Of a DNA stretch of 64,000 bases, positions 22,693 through 35,400 are shown one piece after another. The translations under genes were made by a program, and so were the position numbers. The stretch comes from Motacilla alba alba (Eukaryota > Chordata > Aves > Passeriformes > Motacillidae), in contig NC_052028.1 of NCBI RefSeq assembly GCF_015832195.1, positions 3,019,501 to 3,083,500 of the forward strand, read 5' to 3'. The notes under the pieces are model-generated. The model was not told the DNA's origin. It did no database searches and saw only the letters and a program-made list of their open reading frames with translations. How positions within the stretch are numbered: position 1 is the stretch's first letter; each line of letters starts with the position of its first letter.

Positions 22693-25600
22693 CTCTATTG
22701 TCTATAAAATTTAAAAAAATGTTGATAAACAGACATTTTCATATGATGAAAAAGGAAATTCAAATGGTCTGATGTTCCATTTAAGCTCAGCAGTCAGGTC
22801 CTGGCTGGGAGAAATGTGGGACAGAAACACAGGGACCCTGGGGCTCCCACACCTGGGCTGCAGGGGGACAATTAGCAGTGATGAGGTTTTACATAAGCAG
22901 AATCCCAGCACCTTCTTTGCTCTGAGTGTTCCTGAGTTGCCAGAATGGGTTCAATAAGAGGGACATTTTGGGATGTTGATGGAGAGATGACACAGATGCC
23001 AATGAGCTACCATTAGCTCTCTGTGCCCTCAGGACTATTGCAGCATTTAGTCTTGTGGAAATGACCACTGGAACTGGGACAGGAGCACGAAGGGTGAAGC
23101 TGAAGCTGTTACAGACACCCAACAGCACTAATGGCACTGGAAGGGGCAAAGAGCAAATTATTCAGTGGCTGGGCTGAGAGAACAAACCAAAACTAATTCA
23201 GATAAAGCAATTAGTTATAGCCCAGTGTATCACCTCTTTTGAGCTGGGGGTCAGGGTGAGATAGTGATCTTCTGTAAGCAGGGAGATGAAAAGCAGTTTG
23301 ACAATTTAGGAAAAAAATCAATTTCAGCGAACTATCAGAAGACCATTCACAATGAAGAACTACAACTGCAACTTTTATGACATGATTTTTTTTTCCCTGT
23401 ACGGAACTCAAGCAGGAACCTGTGAACTTGTTGAGCTAACAAAATATATTTCATTTGCAAAAAAAAAATACACTTCTTAAATTTTTTTTTCATTCATTTC
23501 ACTTCCAGATATTTTTTTCTGTTCTAGCTGAGCTGAATTTCTCTGAGGCACCACCAAGGGAGAGTTTACTACATGGGGACTGGGAAAGAAGCCGAGGTAG
23601 GTCTGAAAAGGCTGCATGGGCACATCTGCTGTTGCCATCACTGATGGCATCAAGGGCACAGCCATAACCAAGCTTCCTTTCTCCATCCTTCCAGCCATTT
23701 ATAGCTAATCTCACCAGAGCTCGAGTTTTTCCAGCCTCTGGATCACAGGATAGGTTCCCATGGAGCTGGTGCCCCTGGGGCTGCTCCTCACCGTGGCACG
23801 TGTCTGCAGCACAGAGGATGGAACCATGTTTCCAGAGTTTCTCCCTCCTCGGCCACAGGCCAGGAGGGACTGAGATGCAGTTAAGTATTTCCCCAGCCTG
23901 CACTACTTTTTAGCTCAATTTCCATTTCCTAAACCACTGCTGACGTCTGTCTAAATAATCATTATCTCCACAACCACGCTGAGTTTTAGCTTTGCTGAGC
24001 ATCTCACAGCAGATTTGGAGCTTTGGAAAGGATGCTGAGCTTAAGAAGCTGCTGCTCTGTGTGTCTGTCCCATCTCACCGGCTGTTTTTGCCAATGCACA
24101 CACAAACACAAACCCTACGTGCATGTGTGCTCTCTTTCATGTGAGCTGCCTAAGTGGATACTTGCTGTCAGATCTTCCAAGCCACAGCACATTTTTAATC
24201 AGTCAGATAATTCAATCATTCATTTCAGACCTGCTCTGCACAGCTGTCATTTGCAAGCATCAAAGCTTCTCTGTTAAAAAACCACGCAGGCTGGGGGCTC
24301 ATTCAGGCATCGCTGTTTCAAAGTGCTGAGGGGGGTGCAAAGGAAAAGAACTAACAGGATGGATTAAATGAACTTATTAGAAATACTTCTGAAGCTACCA
24401 CCCAACCGTCCTCAGCAGACAACAATGGCATGGCACAAGGGCAACTCAGGCATCTGCAGGATTTGTAAGGTATTTGCAAATCTCACTCTTACATTGCAGA
24501 GTGGGGAGAATGGAGGCGGGGGTGTCACATGAAGCTTCCTGCCTGAGATGCTCAAAGCCATCGAATGGGATTTGGAATGTCTGCTTCTCATTAAAATTAA
24601 TGGAAATTGGGTGCCCAGACCTACAGGCAGCTTTCAAAAGCTGTGTCTCCATTTATAATTAATGTTCCCAACAGAATGACTAAATATTTATACAATAGTT
24701 CACATTATATGCAAAGTGGGAAAGGTGCCTCTTGGAAGATCAGGGACCCAGAGAAGGAGGATCTGATGGGGTGTCAGGCTTAATCCACGTTGTCTCTTGT
24801 TTAAAGCTCTTCTACTTGCAAATCTCCAGCAGCTCCCATTGGATGAGCACCTGGGTGGTAGCTCAGCAACGATGAAGTTCTCAGGGTACAACGCAGCAAA
24901 TTAAAATGGCAGATTAACAGCTTTCCTGGGTTCTTTTTCTCTCCCTCCCCACAGCTCTAACTTCCTTCTTCAACTCACTTCATCTCTGCAAATCCCAATT
25001 TCCAGTACGAAAACTGCTCAGTGCTGTTGTAAGAGTGCAGTGGAGCTGAAGCCACGAGCACTGCCCTGGTCAGAGGTGCTATAGGTGGGAGAAGCCAAGG
25101 AAAAGTGACACTGATGTGCCTCCAGGCATTAGCAGAGCCATGGCTGGATCTGCTCCACTGCATTTGCTCTGGAGGGATGGAGTAATTCAGGGTACAAAGC
25201 TGGGGCTTGGACTCTGAGGGTGTTTGGGGATCACCCCTGTGATCTGGGGTAAAAGCTTGGCACTCCTGCAGGAAAAGTTCAAAGGAAACAAGTCCTGTCC
25301 TGGTCTGTGTGTCCCTGGAGGAAACCCTTCTTCAGCTGGACCATCTCTAAACTCTGCCCCTGCTGATCCACTGAGAGAGTTCCATAGGAGCTTGGGCTTC
25401 ATGTACCCAGCAGCCTCAGGTTCCCACTCAGAAGAGATCCTGGGCTGGGCTCAAGACAAACACTTAGGGTGGGCTTGATGACCACAGTGTTTTACAGTGC
25501 CTTAATCGAGGAGATTCAACTCCTCCAACCTTTGAAAACCAGCATTTTAGCTTTATTCTTCCTTACTTTTCTATTCTTCTTCCCTAAAGCCAGCAGATGG

Positions 25601-26037
25601 AGAAGCTCTGCTGACTCAGGGAATATGGAGACAGTGCCAGTCAGCTCCCCTCTTGGGCGTCTCAGGGTTTGTCAAGCCCTGACAAATATACTGAGAGCTC
25701 ACATCTGTAGGTCCCCAGCTTCCAGGGTGTGAGTTGTTGCTCCAGCTTCTCTGAAAGGACACAAAGCTCAGCCAAAGGACAAGTCACGTGCTTTATGGCC
25801 GTGGACAAACACTCTCTGCTACAAAGGGTTTACTCCCACTCTTTAGCTTCTGGTCAGCTGGCTCTCCTCTACTACCCTGGAAATCACCAGTAGCTCATGT
25901 TGCCTTTCCATGTGACCTTGGGTGCCCTGTACAGGTCTTTCTCTGGTTCTCCAGACCCTCCTGACCATATCTCACAGCCCAACATGGGCTATGTTTGATG
26001 TCGAGGCTGGCCTAGCACAGCTACACAAAGCTGTGTC
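22693..26037. other. Unassigned; 24150-24720 looks conserved non-coding
   Basis: No gene recognised. 24150-24300 and 24440-24720 are AT-rich and repeat-free, with TAATTAAT at 24656-24663. 23450-23510 contains A and T runs. 24890-26030 shows no repeats or coding features. Confidence 0.35.
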
Positions 26038-26420
26038 ATGGAATCACAGAACATGCTGAATTGGAAGGGGCCCACAAGGATTATCCGGTCCAGCTCCTGG
26101 CTCTGCACAGACACCCCAACAATCCCACCCTGTGCCTGGGAGCATTGTCCAAACACTCCTGGACCTCTGGCAGCCTCAGGGCCATGACCATTCCCTGGGG
26201 AGCCAGTTCAGTGCCTGATCTCCTCTGGGGGAAGAACCTTTTCCTGATACCCAACCTGACCCTCCCAATGCAGCTCCAGCCATTCCCTTAGATTCTGTCA
26301 CTGTCCTTGGTGCTGCCCCTCTGCTTCCCCTCATGAGGAAATGGTAGACTGCCTGAGGTCTCCCCTCAGCCTCTTCTGCTCCAGGCTGAAGAAGCCAAAT
26401 GCCCTCAGCAGTCATGGAAG
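26038..26420 (-). mobile_element. CR1 retroposon 3' portion, about 380 bp
   Basis: Starts CATGGAATCACAGAACATGC, continues GGGGCCCACAAGGATTATCC, CAATCCCACCCTGTGCCTGG, GGGGAAGAACCTTTTCCTGA, GTCTCCCCTCAGCCTCTTCT and CAGGCTGAAGAAGCCAAATG. It reaches from the tail into the antisense of the C-terminal coding region. Confidence 0.9.
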
Positions 26421-27099
26421 TGAACATGAGCTGCAGCCACATCCCCTGAACCCCACAGCCCGTGGGGCAGGGCAAAGGGGAGACAAGGCACCATTCCTCA
26501 ATGAAACCATGGCCAATCTGCGTGGCATGGCACATTCACTGCTCCATCGGTTTGTTCTCTATTAAAACAGTCAGCTTGGCAGGACAAAAATAAATGCAAA
26601 TTCAAAGCTTAGAGCTGTTGTCCCCAGATAAGGAGCCAGGAGAGCATCAAGGACACATAAAGAACAAAACAGCTTAATTTTCCTGGTGAATACCTGTCTG
26701 CTTATTTTTTAATTAAACAACAGCTGGGTGTAGACTTGTGAGACAGCAGAGGGATCCCAAGACAGAGGAGATTAGGTGATCTACATGTGTGAGGATGAGA
26801 ATGTGGCAGCTGAGCCTGGCAGAATCTGCTCCATCACTGAACTCTTCACTGCAACAAGCTTCTGCAAAGGCTCCCTCATTTTTTGAGCATTTAAACCCAG
26901 AAGCAATTACATACTCTGAATCATGGCCAATACTCCAACCTGCCAAACAGACAGGGGTCATGGGCAGGCATTTTACGAGCAGGTTGGAGAAACCTCTGCT
27001 GGCAGTGGCCTACAAAAGAACTGGTCTCAACTTCAGGCATGAACATGGACTAGGCCACCTCTTTGAGTTCAGGAAAGGTGGGCGTGCCTCAAAACAGAG
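26421..27099. other. Unassigned sequence upstream of the LINE
   Basis: No gene recognised. 26690-26730 is AT-rich. 26940-27099 may include further 5' LINE sequence (the translated FEFRKGG... runs in frame into the element), but I could not match it. Confidence 0.35.
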
Positions 27100-29132
27100 A
27101 TCTTGAGGGCACAGGAACAGACTGTCCCTGTGTGCCGAAAGATAAGTCAACGGGGTAAACGTCCAGCCTGGCTGGGCAAGGAGGTTTTGGAGGAACTCAG
27201 GAATAAAAAGAGGATGTATCAGCTTTGGAAGGAGGGTCAGGTCTCTAAGGAAGTATTCAAGAGGGCTGCTAGAGCATGCAGGAAAAAAATTAGGGAGGCC
27301 AAAGCTCAGTTTGAAGTTAGAATGGCGACTTCTGTAAAGGATAATAAAAAATGTTTTTACAAATCCATTAATGCTAGAAGGAAGGGTAAGACCAGCCTTT
27401 GTTCTTTATTAGACAAGGGAGGGAACTTGGTATCTACAGATGAGGAGAAGGCAGAAGTGCTTAATGCCTACTTTGCCTCAGTTTTCAGTGGGAAGATGAC
27501 TTGCCTTCAAGAACTCGCCCACCTGGGCTGGTTGATGGTGTCAGGAAGCAGAATGGTCCCCCCATTATCCAAGAGGAGGCAGTCAAAGAACTACTGAAAT
27601 GCTTGGATGTTCATAAATTTATGGGCCCAGACGGGATCCACCCCAGGGTAATGAGAGAGCTGGCAGATGAGCTTGCAAAGCCACTCTCCATCATTTACCA
27701 GCAGTCCTGGCTCACTGGTGAGGTTCCGGATGACTGGAACCTGCCCAATGTGACACCCATTCACAAAAAGGGTGCAAAGGAGGATCCTGGTAATTATAGA
27801 CCAGACAGCCTGTCCTCAGTACCTGGCAAAATAATGGAACAGTTTAAATTAAGTGCCATCACACAGAACTTACAGGATGGCCAAGGTATCAGACCCAGTC
27901 AGCATGGGTTTAGGAGGGGTAGGTCATGTTTAACCAACCTGGTCACCTTTTATGGCCAGGTAACCCGCCTAGTGGATGCAGGGAAGGCTGTGGATGTTGT
28001 TTATTTGGATCTCAGCAAGGCCTTTGACACTGTCTCCCACAGCACACTCCTAGATAAGCTGGCAGCCCGTGGCTGGGACAGGAGCACTCTGTGCTGGGTT
28101 AGGAACTGGCTGCGTGGCCGAGCCCAGAGAGTGCTGGTGAGCGGTGCTGCATCCAGCTGGGGACAGTCACCAGTGGTGTCCCTCAGGGGTCTGTGCTGGG
28201 GCCAGATCTGTTTAATATTTTTATTGATGACATGGATGAGGGTTTAGAGTCTTTCATTAGTAAATTTGCAGATGACACTAAGCTGGGAGTGTGTGTCGAT
28301 CTGTTAGAGGGATGGAGGGCTTTGCAGAGGGACTTGGAACGGTTGGATGGATGGGCAGAATCCAATGGGATGAAGTTCAATAAGTCCGAGTCCTGCACTT
28401 TGGCCACAATAACCCCCTGCAGCGTTACAGGCTGGGGACAGTGTGGCTGGACAGTGCTCAGGTGGAAAGGGACCTGGGGGTGTTGGTGGCAGCCGGCTGA
28501 ACATGAGCCAGCAGTGTGCCCAGGGGGCCAAGAAGGCCAAGGGCATCCTGGCCAGTATCAGGAACAGTGTGGCCAGCAGGAGCAGGGAGGTCATTCTTCC
28601 CCTGTACTCGGCACTGGTGAGGCCACACCTTGAGTGCTGTGTCCAGCTCTGGCCCCTCAGTTCAGGAGGGACGTTGAGAGGCTTGAGCGTGTCCAGAGGA
28701 GAGCAACGAGGCTGGAGAGGGGCTGGGAACACAAGCTGTGTGAAGAACGACTGAGGGAGCTGGGCTTGTTTAGCCTGGAGAAAAGGAGACTCAGGGGTGA
28801 CCTTATCACTCTCTTCAGCTTCCTGAAGGGTGGCTGTGCTGAGCTGGGGTCGGTCTCTTTCTCTGGGAACAACAGACAGAACAAGAGGACACAGTCTCAA
28901 GCTGCGCCAAGGGAGATCCAGGCTGGAATTAAGGAGGAAGTTTTTCACAGAAAGAGTGGTCAAATACTGGAATCTTCTGCCCGGGGAGGTGGTGGAGTCC
29001 CCATCCCTGGATGTGTTTAAAATAGACTGGATATGGCACTTGGTGCCATGATCTCGTTGTGGTGTTAGAACATGGGTTCGACTCGATGATCTTAAAGGTC
29101 TCTTCCAACCTAGAAATTCTGTGATTCTGTGA
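27100..29132 (+). mobile_element. CR1-type LINE, 5'-truncated, about 2 kb
   Basis: A non-LTR retroposon lacking the first reading frame and the endonuclease domain. It begins in the linker before the reverse transcriptase, runs through fingers, palm and C-terminal region, and ends with a short 3' UTR (GACTCGATGATCTTAAAGGT, CTCTTCCAACCTAG) and the tail AATTCTGTGATTCTGTGA. No long target duplication or poly(A) is seen, as expected for CR1. It is the longest copy in the window. Confidence 0.93.
27103..29051 (+). pseudogene. LINE reverse transcriptase (CR1 ORF2), decayed
   Basis: The frame would encode the reverse transcriptase that copies CR1 RNA by target-primed reverse transcription. Pieces in order: linker (RPAWLGKEVLEELRNKKRMY) in frame 1; RT fingers (GPDGIHPRVMRELADELAKP, then GNYRPDSLSSVPGKIMEQ) and motif A DLSKAFDTVSHS near 28008 in frame 3; motif [12 protein letters not shown] near 28165-28200 and motif C FADDTKLG at 28265-28288 in frame 2; the C-terminal region ([52 protein letters not shown]) alternates between frames 3 and 2. 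The catalytic Asp residues of motifs A and C are still present. At least five frame changes (about 27520, 28160, 28350-28450, 28650 and 28840) break the gene, so it is not functional. The endonuclease is absent. Confidence 0.93.
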
Positions 29133-29443
29133 AAGTTCCTGCCAGCCCCCTGCAGTCACTTGTTGATAGATGTGTAGGTAAAAGTCTGAAGGTCTGTATT
29201 TTCTTATCACACAGACTCAGAAAGAAATTTCCCCATCCAGAGATTCCCTAAGGCCTTGGCCATGGAGGGAGGGCTGAGAACCCTGGCAGAACCTTGGCCT
29301 TGCTCCCAAGGAGCCAAGCCTGCATCCCTGTGGCACAAGAGAGGTTGCAGGGAAAAGACTGGGACCAAGGGCTCAAACTGCTCAGCCCAGTAATGCCTCA
29401 GACCCCAAACCAATGATCCAACCACCATCCCAAGTCTCAGACA
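29133..29443. other. Unassigned spacer between two CR1 copies
   Basis: About 310 bp with no recognised feature. Confidence 0.5.
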
Positions 29444-29882
29444 GGAATCACAGAATTACAAAAGGGTTTATGTTGGAGGGACCTTAAAGATAAGCCAGTT
29501 CAACCCCTGCCCTGGGCAGGGACACCGTCCCTGGAGCCAGGGTGCTCCAAGCCCTGTCCAACCTGGCCTGGGACATTTCCAGGGATCCAGGGGCAGCCAC
29601 AGCTTCTCTGGGCACCCTGTGCCAGGGCCTGCCCACCCTCACAGGGAACAATCCCTTCCCAATATCCCATCTATCCCTGCCCTCTGGCAGTGGGAGCCAT
29701 TCCCTGTGTCCTGTCCCTCCATCCCTTGTCTCCAGTCCCTCTCCAGCTCTCCTGGAGCCCCTTTAGGCTCTGGAAGGGGCTCTGAGCTCTCCCTGGAGCC
29801 TCTTCCTTTCCAGGTGAGCACCCCCAGCTCTCCCAGCCTGGCTCCATGGCAGAGGGGCTCCAGCCCCTGGAGCCCCCATGCT
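29444..29882 (-). mobile_element. CR1 retroposon 3' portion, about 440 bp
   Basis: GGAATCACAGAATTACAAAA, TTGGAGGGACCTTAAAGATA, CTGCCCTGGGCAGGGACACC, TCCAACCTGGCCTGGGACAT, GCAGCCACAGCTTCTCTGGG, CACCCTGTGCCAGGGCCTGC and GGGAACAATCCCTTCCCAAT occur in antisense CR1 order. It faces the long LINE tail to tail. Confidence 0.9.
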
Positions 29883-30407
29883 GGGAACACAGCCATGCTC
29901 CCAGGGAGAGCTGTGCAGGCTGCTCTGCTGTCAGACTGCCCTAGATTGGAGCAGGTAAGCTCCTTTCTGAAGGAAGATAATTGCTCTATTTTAAAACTAA
30001 GTGGTTCAAGGAGAAAAACACAGGTAAGAGGGCCTGATGCTGTGAGCTCGGGGTGGGAAACAGGAGGTGTGCAGGGCAGAGCAGCTGCACAGATCCTTTA
30101 CTGGATGGTAAAAGTGAAGCATGATAAGCACCAGTCAGGCTGTCACTGTGTCCCCAGCCCAGCCAAACTGGGGCTGCTGGAGAGAGCAGAGACCAAGGTG
30201 GGAGAAATTGGTGCCCTTACTTCAAGTCTTGAGTTGAGAAGCTGAACACCCTTAAAATCCAGAAGGGAAAAGTCCCAGATAGAAGAAAGATCCTCTGTCT
30301 CCTCTCACCTGTCCCTTCTCCACCTGCAAGTTCAGGTTTTGTGGCCATAAAGGAGATTCCCAGAACACTCTGTCTCTGCAGGCCAGGTCTGAGAACTGGC
30401 ATTGAGC
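29883..30407. other. Unassigned
   Basis: Unique DNA with no recognised gene or repeat. The last four bases (GAGC, 30404-30407) are the left target duplication of the adjacent LTR. Confidence 0.5.
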
Positions 30408-30834
30408 TGATGCCTCAGGTTTAGCTCTTACATTTTTCAGATTCTGTGCTGCTTTAGTATGTAAGTCTAGGCTTCACATTAGGGATGGTGAGCCCTCTTC
30501 ACAGAGTAGGGAGACAAAACAATTCTTTCTCTAGCTGGGGACCCAAGGACAGCTGATCCAGATCTCAGGCCCAAGAGCATAAACAACATGGACTGAAGAG
30601 AGGAAACAAGAAGGATGGGACTGCATGGGCTGGAGCTGGAATTGGACAATTAACTCCAATATGCAAATGGACCAGAACTGACAACAGTGTGAGACCCCGG
30701 GACCTGTCATCCATTTTGTGGCCATTTTGGGTTGTGCTGCCCTGGGTGGATCCATTGAGGCTTCTTCATAAATCCCAACTTTATTCTTTAGCTGTGTCTA
30801 GTCTCTGTTCTAGGTCAGCCTTCACAAGGCATCA
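30408..30834. mobile_element. Solo LTR of an endogenous retrovirus, 427 bp
   Basis: Starts TGATGCCT and ends AGGCATCA, a perfect 8-bp terminal inverted repeat with canonical TG...CA ends. It is flanked by the 4-bp direct repeat GAGC (30404-30407 and 30835-30838), the footprint of integrase. Four bases is typical of gammaretrovirus-like (ERV1) elements. It includes a POU octamer ATGCAAAT within AATATGCAAATGG near 30660. No primer binding site follows, so the provirus was reduced to a solo LTR by recombination. The orientation is unresolved, because no polyadenylation signal sits at the expected place on either strand. Confidence 0.82.
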
Positions 30835-30844
30835 GAGCAGCCTG

Positions 30845-30920
30845 GCCACACAGAGGGACAACCCCCACCACAGGGACAGCCCCCACCATGGGGACAGCCC
30901 ACCCACCACAGGGACAGCTC
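30845..30920. repeat. Short tandem repeat, about 20 bp x 3-4
   Basis: Units of ACAGGGACAGCCCCCACC type recur with small changes (CCACCACAGGGACAG). It follows the solo LTR directly. Confidence 0.6.
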
Positions 30921-32045
30921 CCGTGGAAGCTGCTCCAGGGAAAATAGTTGCTGCTTTGGCAAACCGTGTCCCAGAGCAAAGACCAACAAACAGGAGCAGA
31001 CAACAACAGAGCCATTAATAAGGGCAAGCCTGGCATGGCCCTGGACCCCTTCTCCACTGTGATCAGAGATTTCAACAGGCAAGCACAGAAGAGGCCTCTT
31101 CAGCAGAGTTTTGTCTTTGCTGCTTAAAATTCCATAGCTCCCCTTTCCAAGTGGGCAGGAAAGAAACAGTTTTTGTACGTTCACAGCCCGCCCCCCTCGT
31201 CCCCATTTGTATGGAGGAAGCTCTCTGGCTTGAACCTGGCAGGCTCTGGACTGCATGGGAAGGACACCAAGAGGCTTGAAGGATGTGTCAGCTGACTCTC
31301 CTAGGGCCAGCACTGGCCCTGGTAGGGACAGGTCCTGTCTGAAGGTCCCTTGGAGGGAGGTCAGAGAGACACACTTGGTGCTCAGCAGCCTTTTTTGCAC
31401 CAGGATCAGCCTGGGAACAGGTCCCAGCTGCCCCCAGGTGGGCATCCTTGCTGATGCTCCCCTCCTCTCTGCACAGGGGCAGAGCCATGTTGCCAGCAGG
31501 TCTGCTGCTCATCCATCCACACACGAAGAAAATGTGCACTTGGTGAGCACAGCCATGGCTTGCCTTCAGGCAGCATCTCAAGACAATGATGTAAAACCCA
31601 TTTTTGGGGGACCCTGTGACCTGGAAACAACGGTGGAAGCACTCAGCTGCCCCCTCATTCAGGAACTGAATATTATTTGTGCAAAATGTTGCTTTCAAGC
31701 CAAGGCTGGCTGCCCTATCTCGTCTGAGAGCTATTTGCTGTCATGTCTGGTCAGAGTTAAGGTTACTAAGAACATTCATGACACATTTTCTCTCGCAGAC
31801 AGCCAAGGCCCCTCTTCTGCACAACAAGAACCCAGAAGAAGGATGCAATAAGTGGCCTGAAAAGCTTTGTTCCCCTTAAAATAGTTTTGCAGCTGAGAAT
31901 GCACAGCTGTAACTTAGCACAAGTGTCTGGAAAAGAGAAGTCCTCGGGCCTTGCCTGGGTAACCTCCCATCATATCTGTGGCTCCCTGCAGCCACTGTTT
32001 CCAGCTGCCAACCTCAGCTGGCCAAGCTGCAGAACCAGAACTGAG
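30921..32045. other. Unassigned
   Basis: No gene recognised. 31560-31800 is repeat-free and ends in a plus-strand acceptor-like tract (TTTTCTCTCGCAG at 31786-31798), but no adjoining frame can be assigned. The long plus frame 31255-31851 shows no domain. Confidence 0.35.
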
Positions 32046-32437
32046 GAATCACAGAAGGGTTTCCATTGGAAGGGACCTTAAAGGTCATCTTCTTCTACTC
32101 CATTCCATGGGCAGGGACACCTTCCACTATCCCAGGTTGCTCCAAGCCCTGTCCAACCTGGCCTTGAGCACTTCCAGGGATGGGGGCAGCCACAGCTTTC
32201 CTGGGCACCCTGTGCCAGGGCCACCCCACCCTCACAGGGAACAATTTCTTCCTAATATCTAATTTAAACCTACTCTGTCAGTTTGAAGCCATTTCCCCTT
32301 GTCCTGTCACTCCAGACCTTGGCCAAAGTCCCTCTCCTGTATCCACTGCAGGTACTGAAAGGCCACAACAAGGTCACACTGAAGCCTTCCCTTTTCCAGG
32401 CTGAACAATCCCAGTTCTCTCAGCCTTTCCTCATATG
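32046..32437 (-). mobile_element. CR1 retroposon 3' portion, about 390 bp
   Basis: GAATCACAGAAGGGTTTCCA, TTGGAAGGGACCTTAAAGGT, TTCCATGGGCAGGGACACCT, TCCAACCTGGCCTTGAGCAC, CACCCTCACAGGGAACAATT and TTTCCAGGCTGAACAATCCC appear in antisense CR1 order. Confidence 0.92.
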
Positions 32438-35400
32438 GGAAGTGTTTCCCTCCTATGAGGCACAAGGGACTCTGCTGTCAAGCCACCCCTTCCCTCCCTG
32501 TGGCCTGCAGCCCCTCTCTCACAGCAGCTCATCCTGTGAGCCTTATCTTTGCCACACGCAACCTCAGCCCTTTGTCTCTCAGGACGGGGCTCAGAGAACT
32601 CTCCAAAGCAAATGAAGCGAGTCCATCCCCTCATTAACTCACAGGGCCTGTCTCCCTTGATTAGATTGTGCTGACTCTGCTTGCACATCACACTTGCTGC
32701 TCTAGATGCAGGGACACTGGGGCATTTCCAGCTGGGACACAGACAAAAGGAGGAGATAGCAGAGCCTTGGTTACCACCAGAGCAATTCAGGACAAATAAT
32801 TAGAGGCTTTCATGGCTAATTGGATCTGTACTGTCAATCCAGGACAGGAGATGCCTTAACCCACACTGCCTGCCTGAGATTGCTAAGCAGGCCATAAATA
32901 AACTGCACCACTGGTCCAAAGCTCATCAGCCCTCAGCTTCCACCCTGCGTGCTCCCTGCCGGCCCTGCTACACCACAGCCTGTCCAGTGGGGCACTCCAG
33001 CTCCCCTGCCCTTGTCCGTGGCCTCCCAGCCATGCCAGGACACCTGGAGTCCACCTGGGCTAGCTGAGAGGCCTCCAACGTGCTGTCCTCAGCGTGTCAT
33101 GGCTGGCTTGAACAAGAAGCTGCAGTTTTCAAACTGAAGTCAAGAGGTGAGTGAAGAAGAGGTTGGGAAGAGGCAGAGTCAGAATCAGGGCTAGCAGGGA
33201 CTGGCAGCCCAAGGTGTTTTCAAATACAGGTTTGTGAGCTGGCAGTACCCAGAATTAAACCTGCCTGTTTGCAGCTACAGGACAAGGCTCCATTCCCATT
33301 TCCCAGCTCACTCTCAGCCTGAGAGTGAGCTCAGTCCTTTCCTTCTCTGCCCAAACCTCCCTTCCAGATCCTGGGAGTGCTGGTGCTTGAAGATAAGGCA
33401 TACAAACAAGAACAAACACCTTCCCATGACTGCCAGGCACCCAGACCCTTCCCCCTGAGCACCTTCAGCATCTGATGGTCTTCGAGGAGCCTGGGTACCT
33501 GAGCTCATGCCCTGTGTGCAAGGCTGGGGCCGTGCAAGGAAACACAGCAAAGAGAAATGGCTTGTGCTGCTTGGGACCACAACCTGCACAACTTCTGCCT
33601 CTGCCAGGGGAAAGCCGGGCATGGGACACGTAGCAAGGCAAAGTCACAAAAAGGACAGGGCCAGGCAAAAATAGAATAACCTACTTGAAAGTAGGACAAC
33701 ATCCCTAAAGAGTAGGACATCTGGTCACTGCAGCAGGAGCAGCAAATGCAGAGCAGGCAGCTTGGCCACGCACGTCTCACCTGATGAAGAGAGCTCCGTG
33801 CAGATGTGTGGTGTGCCCAGGCAAACAGCTGGAATGTGCAGTCCCCAGCCAAAGCAGAGCAGCTCTCAGTGTCTCTGAGATGACTTCTAGACTTGCTGCT
33901 GCAGTCAGGCTGTCTGTCCTGCCCAGAGCAGCGTCCCGCCCCCAGGAGCCTGTGGGATGAGTGCCCAAACCAACAGCTGATCCCTTCTACCTGATTTGCT
34001 AAACACAGGGTTTTGCAAGAAATGATCACCAAAAAAACAAAACAGAAGGAGATTCCCCATGTGCCAGACCACTGACATGCCAAAACATGTTTAATGCTCC
34101 CTGCTCCAAGGCCATCCCTCCCCTGGCTCCAGCCCACCCACCTCTGCTGGACTCCTTGGGCCCAGCACCTTCCCCCAGCCAGGCTGGCAGCTCCCCAGCA
34201 GAGCACAGATCAGAAAGGACATGGTTAAGGAGTGATTAAATTAATCACTGAGCTTGTATTAGGACCTTCACAAACTCCACAGCCTCAGGCTGCAGCTAGG
34301 CCAGGCAGAATGGGTGTTTTGGAAGGAAACAAGAAAGTAAATGCTGCAGATAGGGGGCTCATCAAAGGCGCCTTAGTGCTCCTTGCACAGAGGAGTTAAC
34401 ACCAGGTCGCTGCTCCTGGGCCAGTTTCCTACCCAGCCTTGGCAGGACAGGAAGTTTTCTTGGCTTAGGACCCTATGCTGGAACGGAAACTCAGAGCATC
34501 AGGTCTCAGGACACCATTCAAAGCCCTGCTCCTTGTTCCTGCTCTCAAAGGAGGCAGTAGGAAACCATCCAGGTCCCTTTCCAGAAAGCTTTAAGCCTCT
34601 CCCCTCCAGAGGAAGGTCTCCCTGCCAGGTGTGGTAAACTCAGACTTGCCAAAAGCAGTGTGAGGCAGCCTTGAGGTGAGGAGTGACCCACAGCATCCCC
34701 CTCAGCTGAGGTGAGTGTTTCTGGACTAACCTGATGGCTGAACCCACCCTGAGAAAGCCAGAGAGGTCATTCTGCCAGTATGCCCACGTCAGATCCCTTT
34801 AAATCTGTCCCCCACAATGACCTTTTGCCTGCCCTGCACGGAGTTGAGGAGCTCAGCCCCTCACTCTGAGCTGGGGGAGTCTGCACACCAGCCTGGAACA
34901 GAGCTGAGAGGTGAAGAAAGGTTCCTTTAGTCTTTGCTAGGGCTGGCACAGCGGCTTTCAGAGAGGAAAAGGCTTTTGGGGTAGGAGGAGGGACCAGGCA
35001 GAGCAGGTTCGGGCAGCAGTGAAGCAGAGGATGGTCTGCCCTGCCCTGTGCTGGAGGAGATGTCACAGTCCTTCCCCAGGAGGAGCAGTGTGGGACAGGG
35101 AGGGCTGGTGCTGGATGAAGCCCAGGGGTGACAGAAAACACAGGGACAAACACAGGAGAGACACAACCTCCAGCCCAGGGCTGCCTGGGTCCCCTTTGTG
35201 GGGTCAGGGATGGGGATGGGATGATGCCTTTGGGCTCCCACTAGGGGCACAGCCGGGCTGTTCACAGCCACTCACCACCTCAGCCAGCCCAGGAAGCATC
35301 CCAGAACACCACCTCCCTCACACTTAATCCAGTAACCATTTTCCTGCCACACTGCTGCCAATTGCTGCCAGGAAGAGAGAAGCAAAAGTGCTCACCGTGG

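Noticed and set aside
28304..28963. 219-codon minus-strand frame
   Set aside because: Antisense of the CR1 LINE reverse-transcriptase region.
31255..31851. 198-codon plus-strand frame
   Set aside because: No recognisable domain, biased composition or splice context. A frame of this length is not rare in GC-rich vertebrate DNA.
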